Positions 27,127 to 35,678 are shown, numbered from the stretch's first letter. The stretch is DNA of 64,000 nucleotides from Hyphomicrobiaceae bacterium (GCA_022842785.1 JALHOW010000007.1:1-64000); one strand, 5' to 3'. Program-made: numbers and translations. The notes: a model not told the origin generated them from the sequence alone.

Positions 27127-27289
27127 GCGAGAGTTCTTCACGAGTACGTCCATGTGGTCGCGTAAGAGTATCTGGCCGCGGCGTGCCAAAAAGCCGATAG
27201 TCGTACCGCCTGTCGCGGGAGCGCGCAGCAAACCGGGTCGCCCGGTGCGCGCCTGCGCGGCGTGTTGGCCGAAGCCGGGGAGCACACTG

Positions 27290-27754
27290 ATGCGTGACGA
27301 GCTGAACGCTGCCATGAAAACTGCCATGCGCGCGCAGGACAAGGCGCGCCTTGGCACGATCCGGCTCATCCTGGCAGCGATCAAGGATCGCGATCTCGGC
27401 ATACAGGGCAAGACGGGCGATGCGGGAGCCGAGGCCTCGCTCGTCAGTGACGCCGACATCGCGCAGCTGCTCGCCACCATGATCAAGCAGCGCCGCGAGA
27501 GCATCCGCATCTATGAGGATGCCGGACGGCTCGAGCTCGCGCAGAAGGAAGCCGAGGAGATCGATGTGATCTCCGAGTTCCTGCCGCGTCAGCTCGACGA
27601 TGACGAAGCGAAGTCGGCCATCCAAGGTGTGATCGCGGAGACCGGCGCGACGAGCGTCAAGGACATGGGCCGCGTCATGGCGGTGCTGCGCGAGCGCTAT
27701 CGTGGCCAGATGGACTTCGCCAAGGCGAGTGCGCTGGTCAAGGAGCTGCTGTAA
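27290..27754 (+). CDS. GatB/YqeY-domain protein
   Basis: 154 residues from an ATG at 27290 with GGGGAG upstream. It opens MRDELNAAMKTAMRAQDKARLG and continues with TIRLILAAIKDRD, QRRESIRIYEDAGRLELAQKE and a C-terminal G-x-x-x-V-M motif, which define the YqeY family. The fold matches the tRNA-recognition tail of GatB; the function is unknown. The same frame is open 800 bases further upstream within the helicase gene, but that part is out-of-frame shadow. It starts 163 bases after the helicase and ends 13 bases before the convergent DUF6644 gene. Confidence 0.88.
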   Translation: MRDELNAAMKTAMRAQDKARLGTIRLILAAIKDRDLGIQGKTGDAGAEASLVSDADIAQLLATMIKQRRESIRIYEDAGRLELAQKEAEEIDVISEFLPRQLDDDEAKSAIQGVIAETGATSVKDMGRVMAVLRERYRGQMDFAKASALVKELL

Positions 27755-27767
27755 GCGACCGCTCTCC

Positions 27768-28259
27768 TCAATTGTAGGCGATGTATCGGCCGAGGCCGAC
27801 GACGCTGAGCCACGTCAGCATGGAGAGAGCGCCGGCAAAGCGCGCAAAGCCCGGCATTGGCGCCTGCGGCCCAAGGGTGTCCAGCGCCCTCACCGCGCGA
27901 CCACCGATAAAGAGCGCGTGCACGACGCCGAAGGCAATCAGCGCCATCTTTATCTGAAAGACTGCATTGAGCGCGACGTGGCTTGCTTCGGCCGTGAACA
28001 GAACGGCGCCCGAGACGAGCACCGCAATGAGCGCCAGGATCGCAGCACGGCGTGCGCCGCGCACGACGCGAGCCGGATCGGAACCGGCAAGGGCGCCCAT
28101 GAGGCGCACATCCATCACCGCGATGGCACCCGCAAACAGGACGATCGCCAGGACGTGAGCGATGTTGGCCGTCGGATAGATCCAGACGGATTGGCGGATC
28201 AGCGCACCGATCTCCGAGGTCTCGAGGGCGATGAGGAAGCCGGGCGCTGCCGAATTCAT
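27768..28259 (-). CDS. DUF6644-type membrane protein
   Basis: 163 residues from an ATG at 28259 that overlaps the upstream stop as TGATG, a translational coupling arrangement. Four hydrophobic segments are visible (TANIAHVLAIVLFAGAIAVM, AAILALIAVLVSGAVLF, FQIKMALIAFGVVHALFI, MLTWLSVVGLGRYI). A His in the first and conserved Arg/Trp residues suggest cofactor binding is possible. The family has no assigned function. It pairs with a DUF6152 gene, an association I have often seen. Confidence 0.68.
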   Translation of the reverse strand: MNSAAPGFLIALETSEIGALIRQSVWIYPTANIAHVLAIVLFAGAIAVMDVRLMGALAGSDPARVVRGARRAAILALIAVLVSGAVLFTAEASHVALNAVFQIKMALIAFGVVHALFIGGRAVRALDTLGPQAPMPGFARFAGALSMLTWLSVVGLGRYIAYN

Positions 28260-28609
28260 CAGCGCATCTCGATGGTTTTGCCGGCGGCCGTGATCCGTTC
28301 GGCGCGCATTTCGTTGGGATCCGCGGTGGAAGGATAGCCATAGGCGGAGACTTCGGCGCCAACCGCCACGAGTTCCGGCATCGCGCCGCGGTTGCGCATG
28401 CGTGACGTCGGGGCAAGCGTCACAGTCCACACTTTGTCGGTGCCCTGCACCGTGATCGTCGCGTGCGGGTTCTCATATTGGGAGGTGAGTATCTTGCCCG
28501 TGACGGTGACTGGGTTCTTCGCATCGTAGCTGCCCCAGCCGTGGTGGGCGAGCAGCAGTGTCGGCCAGGCGCCGACCAGGACTGCCGCAAGTGCCATGCG
28601 CCTGAGCAT
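28259..28609 (-). CDS. DUF6152-type exported protein
   Basis: 116 residues from an ATG at 28609 with GGAGG upstream. A signal peptide (MLRRMALAAVLVGAWPTLLLA) is followed directly by HHGWGSYD at the mature N-terminus, a characteristic of DUF6152, then an OB-like beta region (VTVTGKILTSQYENPHATITV). The N-terminal His pair is a plausible metal ligand. Coupled to the DUF6644 gene by a TGATG overlap, so the two likely act together in the envelope. Function unknown. Confidence 0.7.
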   Translation of the reverse strand: MLRRMALAAVLVGAWPTLLLAHHGWGSYDAKNPVTVTGKILTSQYENPHATITVQGTDKVWTVTLAPTSRMRNRGAMPELVAVGAEVSAYGYPSTADPNEMRAERITAAGKTIEMR

Positions 28610-28688
28610 CGTGAGCCTCCATCGAGCTGTGTACATTTGCAGCATTCTACACACGATCAGTGACGACACGAGTGACAGCGCGGTCGGC

Positions 28689-30041
28689 TCACGAAAGCGT
28701 GCGCGCCGCGTGCTTGTAGCCCATGCGCCGCTCGGGCGGCACGGGATGGCGCCCGGCGACACGAGCGAGGATCAGCGCCACGTCATCGTTCGAGCCGGCG
28801 GCGACGGCGCAGTCGAGGAAGAGCTGCTCGAGCACGTCCTGCTGCGCGTGGCTGCCGCCGAGGCGGTACATGCCGCCGATCGCAGGCCGCATGACACGAG
28901 TCGCTGCTGCAGGCTCGCCCTTGGCACGCAAGAGAATGGCTTCGCTGACCGGTAATGCGTAGTCAGCGACAAGGCGCGCATTGAGCGTACCCGCAGTGGT
29001 GGCGTACGCGCGCATTGCCTCCAGCGCCCGTCCGCCAGCATCAAAGCGGCGCGTTGCCGCGAGTGCCATCATCCAGTGCGGCAGTGTGAAGGGCGAGAGG
29101 CAGTCGCCGATGCGCGCCTCGGCCTTGTCGGCAATCTCGATCCAGCGTTCGCCGACGTCGACGCCCTGACGTTCGAGGCGGAAGAGCATCGACGACGCAT
29201 TCTGGATGTCGATGTAGAGGTCCGGCTGCGCCTCCACGAGCGGAGAGGCGAGGTTGCGGAAGTGGCGGTCGTAGAGATCGAGGACGGTGTCGAATTCGCC
29301 GCGCTCGAAATGATAGAGCCCGCGGTGCCACCACAGATGATGCTTGAGGTTGTTGCCGCCCTCCCAGTGCGGCTCGAGACCTGCGAGCCAGTCGATGCCC
29401 TCGCCGGCGCGGCCTTGCATCTCGAGAATGTGCGCGACGGCATGGGCGGCCCAAAGATCCCCCTTGTCGACGTCGATGGCGTCGCGACCGGCGGACTCCG
29501 CGAGCGTGTAGTTGCCGAGTTCCTCATGCGCGAAGCAGCGGCAGGCGAGCAGCGTTCCCCAGCCGGCGAGGTCCGAGCCGTAGCATGGCAGCGCCTTCTC
29601 GACTTCGCGCGCCATGGCGCCGGGGCGGCCCAGCCAGAACGCATTGAAGTGATGCAGACGCAAGGCCAGGACGTCGCGCGGATGCTCTTCGAGGATCTGC
29701 TCCCAGACGGCGAGCGTGCGGTCCAGGTCGCCATCAATCCAGTGGCGCAGCGCTGCCGCGTGGGCCTTCTCACGTCCGTCTGCGCGTCCGACCAGGCCGC
29801 TGGCTGCTTCCAGGGCGCCTACGGCAGCCGGCACATTGGCCTGCTTGAAGGAAAGCATCATGAGGTAGCCCTTCAGTACGTGACCGAGGGCAAAGTCCGG
29901 ATCGGCGGCGAGCGTCAACTGGAGATTGCTGCTGATGTCCGTCCGGTATCGCAGGTAGCTCAGTACGGTTTTGTTGAAGGCATCGGCTGCCGCCACGCTC
30001 GTGGTGGAAAGGGGCAGGCCGTGCAGATCTGAGTGTGGCAT
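28689..30041 (-). CDS. TTC38-like tetratricopeptide protein
   Basis: 450 residues, all helical. It fits the tetratricopeptide repeat 38 family: FALGHVLKGYLMMLSFK near 50-66, HPRDVLALRLHHFNAFWLGR, GWGTLLACRCFAHEELGNYTLA, and WAAHAVAHILEMQGRAGEG with HLWWHRGLYHFERGE. Conserved His and Trp residues mark this family but no enzyme activity is established. GGAGG precedes the ATG. It lies 79 bases upstream of the DUF6152 gene on the same strand; a shared transcript is possible. Confidence 0.8.
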   Translation of the reverse strand: MPHSDLHGLPLSTTSVAAADAFNKTVLSYLRYRTDISSNLQLTLAADPDFALGHVLKGYLMMLSFKQANVPAAVGALEAASGLVGRADGREKAHAAALRHWIDGDLDRTLAVWEQILEEHPRDVLALRLHHFNAFWLGRPGAMAREVEKALPCYGSDLAGWGTLLACRCFAHEELGNYTLAESAGRDAIDVDKGDLWAAHAVAHILEMQGRAGEGIDWLAGLEPHWEGGNNLKHHLWWHRGLYHFERGEFDTVLDLYDRHFRNLASPLVEAQPDLYIDIQNASSMLFRLERQGVDVGERWIEIADKAEARIGDCLSPFTLPHWMMALAATRRFDAGGRALEAMRAYATTAGTLNARLVADYALPVSEAILLRAKGEPAAATRVMRPAIGGMYRLGGSHAQQDVLEQLFLDCAVAAGSNDDVALILARVAGRHPVPPERRMGYKHAARTLS

Positions 30042-30177
30042 GGGGCCTCCGGACGGCAGTTGATTGCCTCCAAAGAGTAGAGGAGTGGCGCCACGAGGCC
30101 AACTGCGTCGGCGGCCGGTTCACGGCGGAGGTCGAAGGCCCACGTCAGCGCGCAACAGCACGAATTTCCGATGGGAA

Positions 30178-30305
30178 ATTGGAGGGTTAATTTTAATCCA
30201 TTATTAATAAGCTAGCGAGCGTCATGAATGAACTGCTTAATAACTTAATATGTTAATGGCCCGTCCACGTCTCCTGCCTATACACGCATCAGAAGCGTTC
30301 AGTTT
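30178..30305 (+). promoter_or_regulatory. AT-rich upstream region of the first TadG-like gene
   Basis: In a very GC-rich setting this stretch is strikingly AT-rich (TTAATTTTAATCC, ATTATTAATAAG, TTAATAACTTAATATG). It lies just before the GTG at 30321 and surely contains the promoter, but several overlapping TATAAT-like hexamers prevent a unique choice. The similar AT-rich region before the second copy (31925-32045) supports a regulatory role. Confidence 0.45.
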
Positions 30306-30320
30306 TTGCAGGAGACGGCG

Positions 30321-31853
30321 GTGTTCAAGCTCATTAAATCAGCCTCGGGTGTTTTGGCCCGCGCCTGCGCTCGTTTTTCAGGAAAGCCCTTTTCCAGCGA
30401 CGAGCGTGGCTCAGTCGTTATCATGTTTGGCCTCGCGGCGCTCGTGGTCTTCACGCTCGTGGGCGCGGCCGTGGACTATGGTCGGACCATTCTCGCGCGT
30501 GAGCGATTGCAGGCGACCGTAGACAGCGCAGTGCTTGCGGCTGCACGCGTGTGGCAGATCGAGCAAGACATGGACCTCGCCGAGAAAAAGGCGATCGCCT
30601 ACTTCGACGCGATGAAGCCGGAAGGCGTGAATGCGCGCCTCACGTCGCTCGCGCCCGACACCGATATGAATACGATCACGGCGGAAGCCAGTGCCGAGGT
30701 CAAGGTCCCGTTTCTCAGTCTCGTGCTGAACGGTGAGCCGATGAGAGTTGGCACGCGAGCCCAAGCCACATTCTGCGTCGGCTGCCGCAGTGGCGATAAC
30801 GGCGGCGGTAACAATGATGGATACAGCGTCGAGGTCGCCATGATGCTGGACGTCACCGGCTCGATGGCGGGCAGCAAGATCGCCGACCTGAAAGAGGCCG
30901 CGAAGGATCTCGTCAAAATCCTCGTTTGGGACGACCAGAGCGAGTACACGTCGCGCGTTGCGGTGGTGCCGTTCTCGCACGCGGTGAATGCCGGATCTGT
31001 GTTTGGTCCCGTTGTCGCTCACAATCCAGCTTCGAGCCTGGCATTCAACTTCCGCGACGGCAAAGAAAGGACTTGGTATCGGACGAACGCTTACTGTGTC
31101 TCCGAGCGTGGGGGCACGAACGCCTATACCGACGTGACGCCGCTTAGCAACGATCGCTTGCCGCGAGTGTACTACGGAAGCTCCAGCACCAGCAATTGCC
31201 AGCCGACCACGGCGGTGATGCCGCTGACGAATGACAAGACCCTCCTGAACAATACGATCAATGGGCTGGTTGCGTCTGGTTGGACGGGTGGCAACCTCGG
31301 CACATCGTGGGCCTGGTACATGCTCTCTCCGCGCTGGTGGAAAGACATGCCCGCGAACGTCTACCCCGCGCGGCGTCCTTTGGGCGAGACACCGACGCTT
31401 TCGGCGGACTGCAAGCGTACCGACAAGGTGTGCGCGGAGCCTCCGTCATATGAGGGCGTCAAGAAGTACGCCATCCTGATGACGGACGGTGAGTACAACA
31501 TGCAGTTCTGCAATGGTTCGAAGAACGGCACGACGGGCGCCTCGATCCCGGATCGCAACTCGGGTCCCGGCAACGCGGAGAAGGGCAACTGCACGTCGGC
31601 GCTTGGCAGCTCGAATACGCAGGCGTTGGCGTTGTGCACGGGGATGAAGAACTCGGGCATCACCGTCTACACGGTCGGCTTCGGGCTTGGTACGTCGGGA
31701 ACACAGGTGGATATGCTGAGGGCCTGCGCTTCGAGCGACGGCCACTTCAGCAAGCCCGGCAAGCTCTTCTACAACACACAGACAGGTGACGAGCTTCGCA
31801 ACGCTTTCCGCCACATCGCATCTTCGATCTCCCGTATTACCCTCCGCGAGTAG
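30321..31853 (+). CDS. TadG-like pilus assembly protein with VWA domain, copy 1
   Basis: 510 residues from a GTG at 30321 with GGAGA five bases upstream; a TTG at 30306 is less likely. An N-terminal TadE/TadG region, DERGSVVIMFGLAALVVFTL, ends in one membrane helix followed by AVDYGRTILARERLQATVDS. A von Willebrand A domain begins at about residue 170 with MLDVTGSMAGSK, the MIDAS variant D-x-T-G-S. Paired Cys residues (CVGC; others near 285 and 375) suggest disulfides outside the membrane. Related proteins act with Flp/Tad pili or envelope adhesion, but no other tad genes are nearby. It has its own terminator and a paralogue directly downstream. Confidence 0.82.
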   Translation: MFKLIKSASGVLARACARFSGKPFSSDERGSVVIMFGLAALVVFTLVGAAVDYGRTILARERLQATVDSAVLAAARVWQIEQDMDLAEKKAIAYFDAMKPEGVNARLTSLAPDTDMNTITAEASAEVKVPFLSLVLNGEPMRVGTRAQATFCVGCRSGDNGGGNNDGYSVEVAMMLDVTGSMAGSKIADLKEAAKDLVKILVWDDQSEYTSRVAVVPFSHAVNAGSVFGPVVAHNPASSLAFNFRDGKERTWYRTNAYCVSERGGTNAYTDVTPLSNDRLPRVYYGSSSTSNCQPTTAVMPLTNDKTLLNNTINGLVASGWTGGNLGTSWAWYMLSPRWWKDMPANVYPARRPLGETPTLSADCKRTDKVCAEPPSYEGVKKYAILMTDGEYNMQFCNGSKNGTTGASIPDRNSGPGNAEKGNCTSALGSSNTQALALCTGMKNSGITVYTVGFGLGTSGTQVDMLRACASSDGHFSKPGKLFYNTQTGDELRNAFRHIASSISRITLRE

Positions 31854-31871
31854 ACCGTTCTATCGACACAG

Positions 31872-31903
31872 AAAGGAGCGTCTCAACGGCGCTCCTTTTT
31901 CTT
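31872..31903 (+). terminator. intrinsic terminator after TadG-like copy 1
   Basis: AAGGAGCG, a short loop, then CGCTCCTT followed by TTTCTTTT: a perfect 8-bp stem and U tract 19 bases after the stop. Confidence 0.85.
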
Positions 31904-32098
31904 TTGTGTATTGGGTTTCGGGCAACGGAGTATGGCGGACGAAAATGAAACGCCGCTTTTATGTATTATTTACTCAGATGCGACGATTTGAATAAACGAG
32001 AAAATTGCAGATAATTGTCCGGGATCAGATTAGGGGAAAATCAATGGCGGACCTCTATTTGTGATCGTACGGGGCGAATCCTGTGAGAGGTATGCGTC

Positions 32099-33523
32099 AT
32101 GTTCGGCGTTTGGCGGGCTAATCGGATGCAGCGGGCGGCAGCCCCGTTGTGCGGACTGGTGAAGAACGACCGCGGTTCGGTCGCCATCATGTTCGGTCTA
32201 ACAATTTTTGTCTTGTTCACGATTGTCGGAAGCGCCGTGGATTATGGGCGCGCGATGCTCGCACGTGCGCGGCTGCAGGCTGCGGTCGACAGCTCGGTTC
32301 TGGCAGCGGCACGCGTCTGGCAGCTCGAGAACAGTCTCGATCTCGCCGAGGAAAAAGCGCTCGCCCACTTCGACTCGAACAAGCCGACAGAGCCCTCGCG
32401 AGTGGTCGAATTCACGCCCAACATGGTGGATTCGACCTTCACGATGGTTGGCGAGACCGTAGTCCGCACACCCTTCCTGAGCTTCGTCAATCATCCCACC
32501 ATCACGGTCGCGACGCGCGGACAGGCTCTCATTGCCGGCGGTGGCAATGCAGGCACGAACCTCGAGGTCTCGCTGATGCTCGACGTCACGGGCTCGATGG
32601 CGGGCACCAAGATCGAGGATCTGAAGTCGGCTGCGAAGGATCTGATCGACATCGTCGTCTGGGCCGATCAGGCCGAGTTCACCTCGCGTGTGGCTCTGGC
32701 GCCGTTCTCGACCGCCGTCAACGCCGGCGCGCTCGGGCCGTCAGTAGCCTACAATCCGACGTCGAGCCTTTCGTTCAAGCAGCGGAGTGGAGGTAATTCC
32801 ACGCGCCATCGCACGAGCACGTACTGCGTGTCTGAGCGGACTGGAGCGGCCGCGTTCACCGACGCAGCTCCGACAGGCAACGACCGCATCCCGCGCGCCT
32901 ATCAGACGAGCAGCTCTACGGCGTGCATCCCCTCTGCCCCCATCGTTCCGATGACGAGCAACAAGGATACGCTCAAGACGGTCGTCAATGGCTTTACGGC
33001 AAATGGCATGACGGCTGGTCACCTCGGCACCGCGTGGGCCTGGTATCTGTTGTCGCCGAACTGGGCGAATGTGCTTCCTGAGGGGAGTAAGCCGCAGCCC
33101 TATGCCATGCTCCAGCAGGTCGGCGAGAAGGGGCAGCCGCTGCTCAAGAAGGTGGCCGTGCTGATGACGGACGGCGAATACAATCAGCAGTACTGCAACA
33201 GCACGACCGGCGGCACGGCGGGCGCCACCATCCCTGATTACGACACGGGCACGTCCGGTGCGAACTGCAAGGCGCCGAACGGTACGTCGACCAAGCAGGC
33301 GCGCGACATGTGCAAGGCAATGAACGACGCAGGGATCACCGTCTACACCGTCGGCTTCGATCTGCCGGAGCCGAAGGGTGGCAAGGACGCTGACTCGGTC
33401 GTCACGCTGCGCGGCTGCGCCAGCGAGCCTCACATGTTCTACAACACGAAGACGGGCGACGAGTTGCGCAACGCCTTCCGGCACATTGCCACCGCGATCG
33501 CCGCGCCAATCCTCTCGCGCTGA
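32099..33523 (+). CDS. TadG-like pilus assembly protein with VWA domain, copy 2
   Basis: 474 residues, clearly paralogous to the gene at 30321. It has the same plan: NDRGSVAIMFGLTIFVLFTI with one membrane helix, AVDYGRAMLARARLQAAVDS, a VWA domain starting MLDVTGSMAGTKIEDLKSAA, the shared NDRIPRAYQTSSST region, KVAVLMTDGEYNQQYC and an end matching FYNTKTGDELRNAFRHIA. The middle linkers differ most. GAGAGG precedes the ATG by ten bases. It has its own terminator, so the two copies are separately expressed though adjacent. Confidence 0.82.
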   Translation: MFGVWRANRMQRAAAPLCGLVKNDRGSVAIMFGLTIFVLFTIVGSAVDYGRAMLARARLQAAVDSSVLAAARVWQLENSLDLAEEKALAHFDSNKPTEPSRVVEFTPNMVDSTFTMVGETVVRTPFLSFVNHPTITVATRGQALIAGGGNAGTNLEVSLMLDVTGSMAGTKIEDLKSAAKDLIDIVVWADQAEFTSRVALAPFSTAVNAGALGPSVAYNPTSSLSFKQRSGGNSTRHRTSTYCVSERTGAAAFTDAAPTGNDRIPRAYQTSSSTACIPSAPIVPMTSNKDTLKTVVNGFTANGMTAGHLGTAWAWYLLSPNWANVLPEGSKPQPYAMLQQVGEKGQPLLKKVAVLMTDGEYNQQYCNSTTGGTAGATIPDYDTGTSGANCKAPNGTSTKQARDMCKAMNDAGITVYTVGFDLPEPKGGKDADSVVTLRGCASEPHMFYNTKTGDELRNAFRHIATAIAAPILSR

Positions 33524-33547
33524 CGATCAACGTTCCGAATCGAAACA

Positions 33548-33579
33548 CAGGGCACCCTTCGAGGTGCCCTGTTCATTTT
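33548..33579 (+). terminator. intrinsic terminator after TadG-like copy 2
   Basis: CAGGGCACC, loop CTTCGA, GGTGCCCTG, then TTCATTTTT. A nine-base perfect stem and U tract, 25 bases after the stop. It slightly overlaps the 3' end of the convergent thioredoxin-fold gene. Confidence 0.85.
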
Positions 33580-33986
33580 TGCGGGACGCTTTGCGGGCTT
33601 TCTCCGAGCATGACACCGACAGCGCGCAGGAAGATCTCGGGGCCCGTGTAGCCGACGAGGCGATCGATCTCGGTGCCCTCGCGCATGAGGACGACGGTAG
33701 GGATGATCTCGATGGGGGCGGTGAGGCCCATGGTGTCGAGATCGGCGTGGGCTACATCCACAAAGCGAAGAGGCGCGCGATTGGCACGCGCCGTTGCGCG
33801 GTAGGCGGGGACGATCTCGTCGCGCAAGAGCTGGCACATGGGGCACCCGCGCGCCTCGATCACGACCAGTTCGATCGAGGGCACCGGCTCGGTTGCGAGC
33901 TCCATTGCGGCATCGGTCGGCTGCGTCGTGCTGGCCAGCCCCAGGGCGGCGGCGGTTAACAGAGCCAAAGACAGGAATCGGGACAC
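33573..33986 (-). CDS. periplasmic thioredoxin-fold protein
   Basis: 137 residues from a GTG at 33986. A signal peptide (MSRFLSLALLTAAALGLAS) is followed by a thioredoxin-like domain with GCPMCQLL at 47-54, giving an active-site C48-P-M-C51, and IEIIPTVVLM with a cis-Pro. Small secreted redox proteins of this kind keep partner cysteines reduced or oxidised, for example in cytochrome c or sulfur metabolism. No clear ribosome binding site precedes the GTG. No redox partner genes are adjacent. The two Cys-containing TadG-like proteins upstream could be clients, which is only a guess. Confidence 0.72.
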   Translation of the reverse strand: MSRFLSLALLTAAALGLASTTQPTDAAMELATEPVPSIELVVIEARGCPMCQLLRDEIVPAYRATARANRAPLRFVDVAHADLDTMGLTAPIEIIPTVVLMREGTEIDRLVGYTGPEIFLRAVGVMLGESPQSVPQK

Positions 33987-34141
33987 GTGGGCGGCACCGA
34001 ATGATGAACGAGGTTACTGACGCGTAAAATGCACAAACGGGGCCATCTGCAGCGCGCGCGGCGCGGCATTTGTTCGTTGGGCCTTGGAGGGTGCGTTCGG
34101 GCGTCGTAGTGATGGGGCTCCGCAAGCAACAAGGAACGACC

Positions 34142-34417
34142 ATGAGCCTGACGTTCGGGCTGGCCCTTTACTTCATCATCTGGTGGACGGTGCTCTTCGC
34201 CGTGCTGCCCTTCGGCGTGCGCACGCAAGGCGAGGCGGGTGAGGTCGTGCCCGGCACGCCCGCGAGCGCGCCAGTTGCGCCTCGCCTACTCAGGAGTTTC
34301 GCCATCACGACGGTCGTCGCGGGCGGTGTGTTTGCGCTTGTTTATGCGGTTCTGGCGGGCGGGATCGTCGATATCGGCGCGTACTTCCCGAATCCGATGC
34401 CGCCAGGTGCGCGCTGA
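34142..34417 (+). CDS. DUF1467 membrane protein
   Basis: 91 residues from an ATG at 34142 with AAGGAA upstream. Two membrane segments (FGLALYFIIWWTVLFAVLPFGV and ITTVVAGGVFALVYAVLAGG) flank a short loop with RTQGEAGEVVPGTPASAP, the DUF1467 hallmark (GVRTQ...PGTP.SAP). Widespread in Alphaproteobacteria, function unknown. Divergent from the thioredoxin-fold gene. Confidence 0.85.
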   Translation: MSLTFGLALYFIIWWTVLFAVLPFGVRTQGEAGEVVPGTPASAPVAPRLLRSFAITTVVAGGVFALVYAVLAGGIVDIGAYFPNPMPPGAR

Positions 34418-34438
34418 GGTGCGCCAGCGTCCGCGCAC

Positions 34439-34466
34439 AAAAAAAGCAAGGCTGGGAGCCCTGCTT
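34439..34466 (-). terminator. strong minus-strand intrinsic terminator
   Basis: On the minus strand AAGCAGGGCT, loop CCC, AGCCTTGCTT is a ten-pair stem (one G-U) followed by a seven-base T run. There is no minus-strand protein gene to its right within 1.4 kb, so it must end a non-coding transcript, and it sits just after the structured element at 34472-34606. Confidence 0.8.
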
Positions 34467-34606
34467 TCCTGAAGTCCAGTAACGAGGCGGATTGACGGAC
34501 CGCCCTATTGCTAAGCCATTCCCACTAGCGACCGCTTGGGTCGCACACTCGGCTTACACGATCCTCTGTGCCGGGACCGTTGATCCGCCGCCTGCTCCCT
34601 AGACTT
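34439..34606 (-). ncRNA. structured RNA candidate, 6S-like
   Basis: Minus-strand RNA of about 165 bases. Nested helices are: closing stem 34599-34606 with 34472-34479 (eight pairs, one G-U); a stem 34577-34589 with 34486-34498 (11 of 13 pairs, symmetric CA/CA internal loop); a large central bubble (13 and 20 bases); a stem 34551-34556 with 34512-34517; and an apical hairpin 34539-34544 with 34528-34533 (loop five bases). The rod with one big central bubble is the architecture of 6S RNA, which mimics an open promoter and holds sigma-70 RNA polymerase. An intrinsic terminator follows directly. No clear promoter is seen upstream, and 6S identity rests on shape rather than recalled sequence. DUF1467 and SDR genes flank it on the opposite strand. 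Confidence 0.5.
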
Positions 34607-34839
34607 GGGCGATGCGAAGACCTCAGACGTGGTCTCACGGCCCTTTTTTCGTACGCGGGTGTGACACTAGCTCATATGCGACGTCTTGTCAGCCCTTGAA
34701 TGCGCTTGATCCAAGATCGCTCAACGATCGGGTTTTGCAGGACTTTTGCGCCGCAGCATCGGTTTGTGCCATAGGTGATGATGGCCAAACCGGGGCCGCC
34801 GACAGGGCGCCAGCCGCGAGCTTTGGCCGGGAGGAGACG

Positions 34840-35598
34840 ATGGCACAAACAAACGCCGCCGAACGAAAAACCCTGATCCTGACCGGGGCCTCGCGCGGTA
34901 TCGGCCATGCGACCGTCAAGCGCTTCGCGTCGGCTGGCTGGCGGGTCATCACCTGCTCGCGTCACCCCTTTCCTGAAAACTGCCCTTGGGAAATGGGGCC
35001 GGAGGATCACATCCAGGTCGATCTCGCCGATGCCGAGGATACTGCGCGTGCGATCGCCGAAATGCGCCTGCGCCTTGCGGATCAGCGCGGGCATCTGAAC
35101 GCGCTCGTCAACAATGCCGGCATCAGTCCAAAGGGTTCTGCCGGTGTGCGTCTCGGTACGCTCGAGACGCCGCTCGAGGATTGGCAACGCGTGTTCCAGG
35201 TGAACTTCTTCGCACCCGTGCTGCTCGCGCGCGGACTACTTGCGGAGCTCGAGCGCGCAAAGGGCGCTGTCGTCAACGTGACATCGATTGCGGGAAGCCG
35301 TGTGCATCCATTTGCAGGCGCGGCCTATGCGACGTCGAAGTCGGCACTTGCGGGACTGACGCGCGAGATGGCGACGGACTTTGGTGCACGCGGTGTTCGC
35401 GTGAATGCGATTTCACCGGGAGAGATCGACACGTCGATCCTGTCGCCCGGTACCGAGCGCATCGTCAACGAGCAGATTCCGATGCGCCGTCTCGGCGAGC
35501 CCGAGGAAGTCGCCAAGGCGATCTATTTCCTCTGCACGGATCAGTCGAGCTACGTGAACGGCGCCGAGCTGCACATCAACGGCGGGCAGCATGTTTAG
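34840..35598 (+). CDS. short-chain dehydrogenase/reductase
   Basis: 252 residues from an ATG at 34840 with GGGAGGAG upstream. TGASRGIG (15-22) binds NAD(P); NNAG (91-94), S149, Y163 and K167 (YATSK) complete the classical SDR catalytic set, and ISPGEIDTSIL is the PG motif. The end NGAELHINGGQHV is typical. It oxidises an alcohol or reduces a ketone; the substrate is unknown. The frame is open back to 34612 but that leader crosses the RNA candidate's upstream region and is not family-like. Confidence 0.88.
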   Translation: MAQTNAAERKTLILTGASRGIGHATVKRFASAGWRVITCSRHPFPENCPWEMGPEDHIQVDLADAEDTARAIAEMRLRLADQRGHLNALVNNAGISPKGSAGVRLGTLETPLEDWQRVFQVNFFAPVLLARGLLAELERAKGAVVNVTSIAGSRVHPFAGAAYATSKSALAGLTREMATDFGARGVRVNAISPGEIDTSILSPGTERIVNEQIPMRRLGEPEEVAKAIYFLCTDQSSYVNGAELHINGGQHV

Positions 35599-35678
35599 TT
35601 TTTGCCGCGGGCTCGCGTGCGGACCCGTGCGAGGCTCATGCATCTGAGCCTGAAGGTGCGCCGCGAGCGCTCCAGGAT

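Noticed and set aside
26483-27289. Long upstream extension of the YqeY reading frame
   Set aside because: Lies inside the helicase tail in another frame; the YqeY family starts at MRDELNAAMK with its own binding site.
25633-27510. 625-codon minus-strand open frame opposite the DEAD-box and YqeY genes
   Set aside because: Spans two real genes and an intergenic gap; sequence shows only compositional bias.
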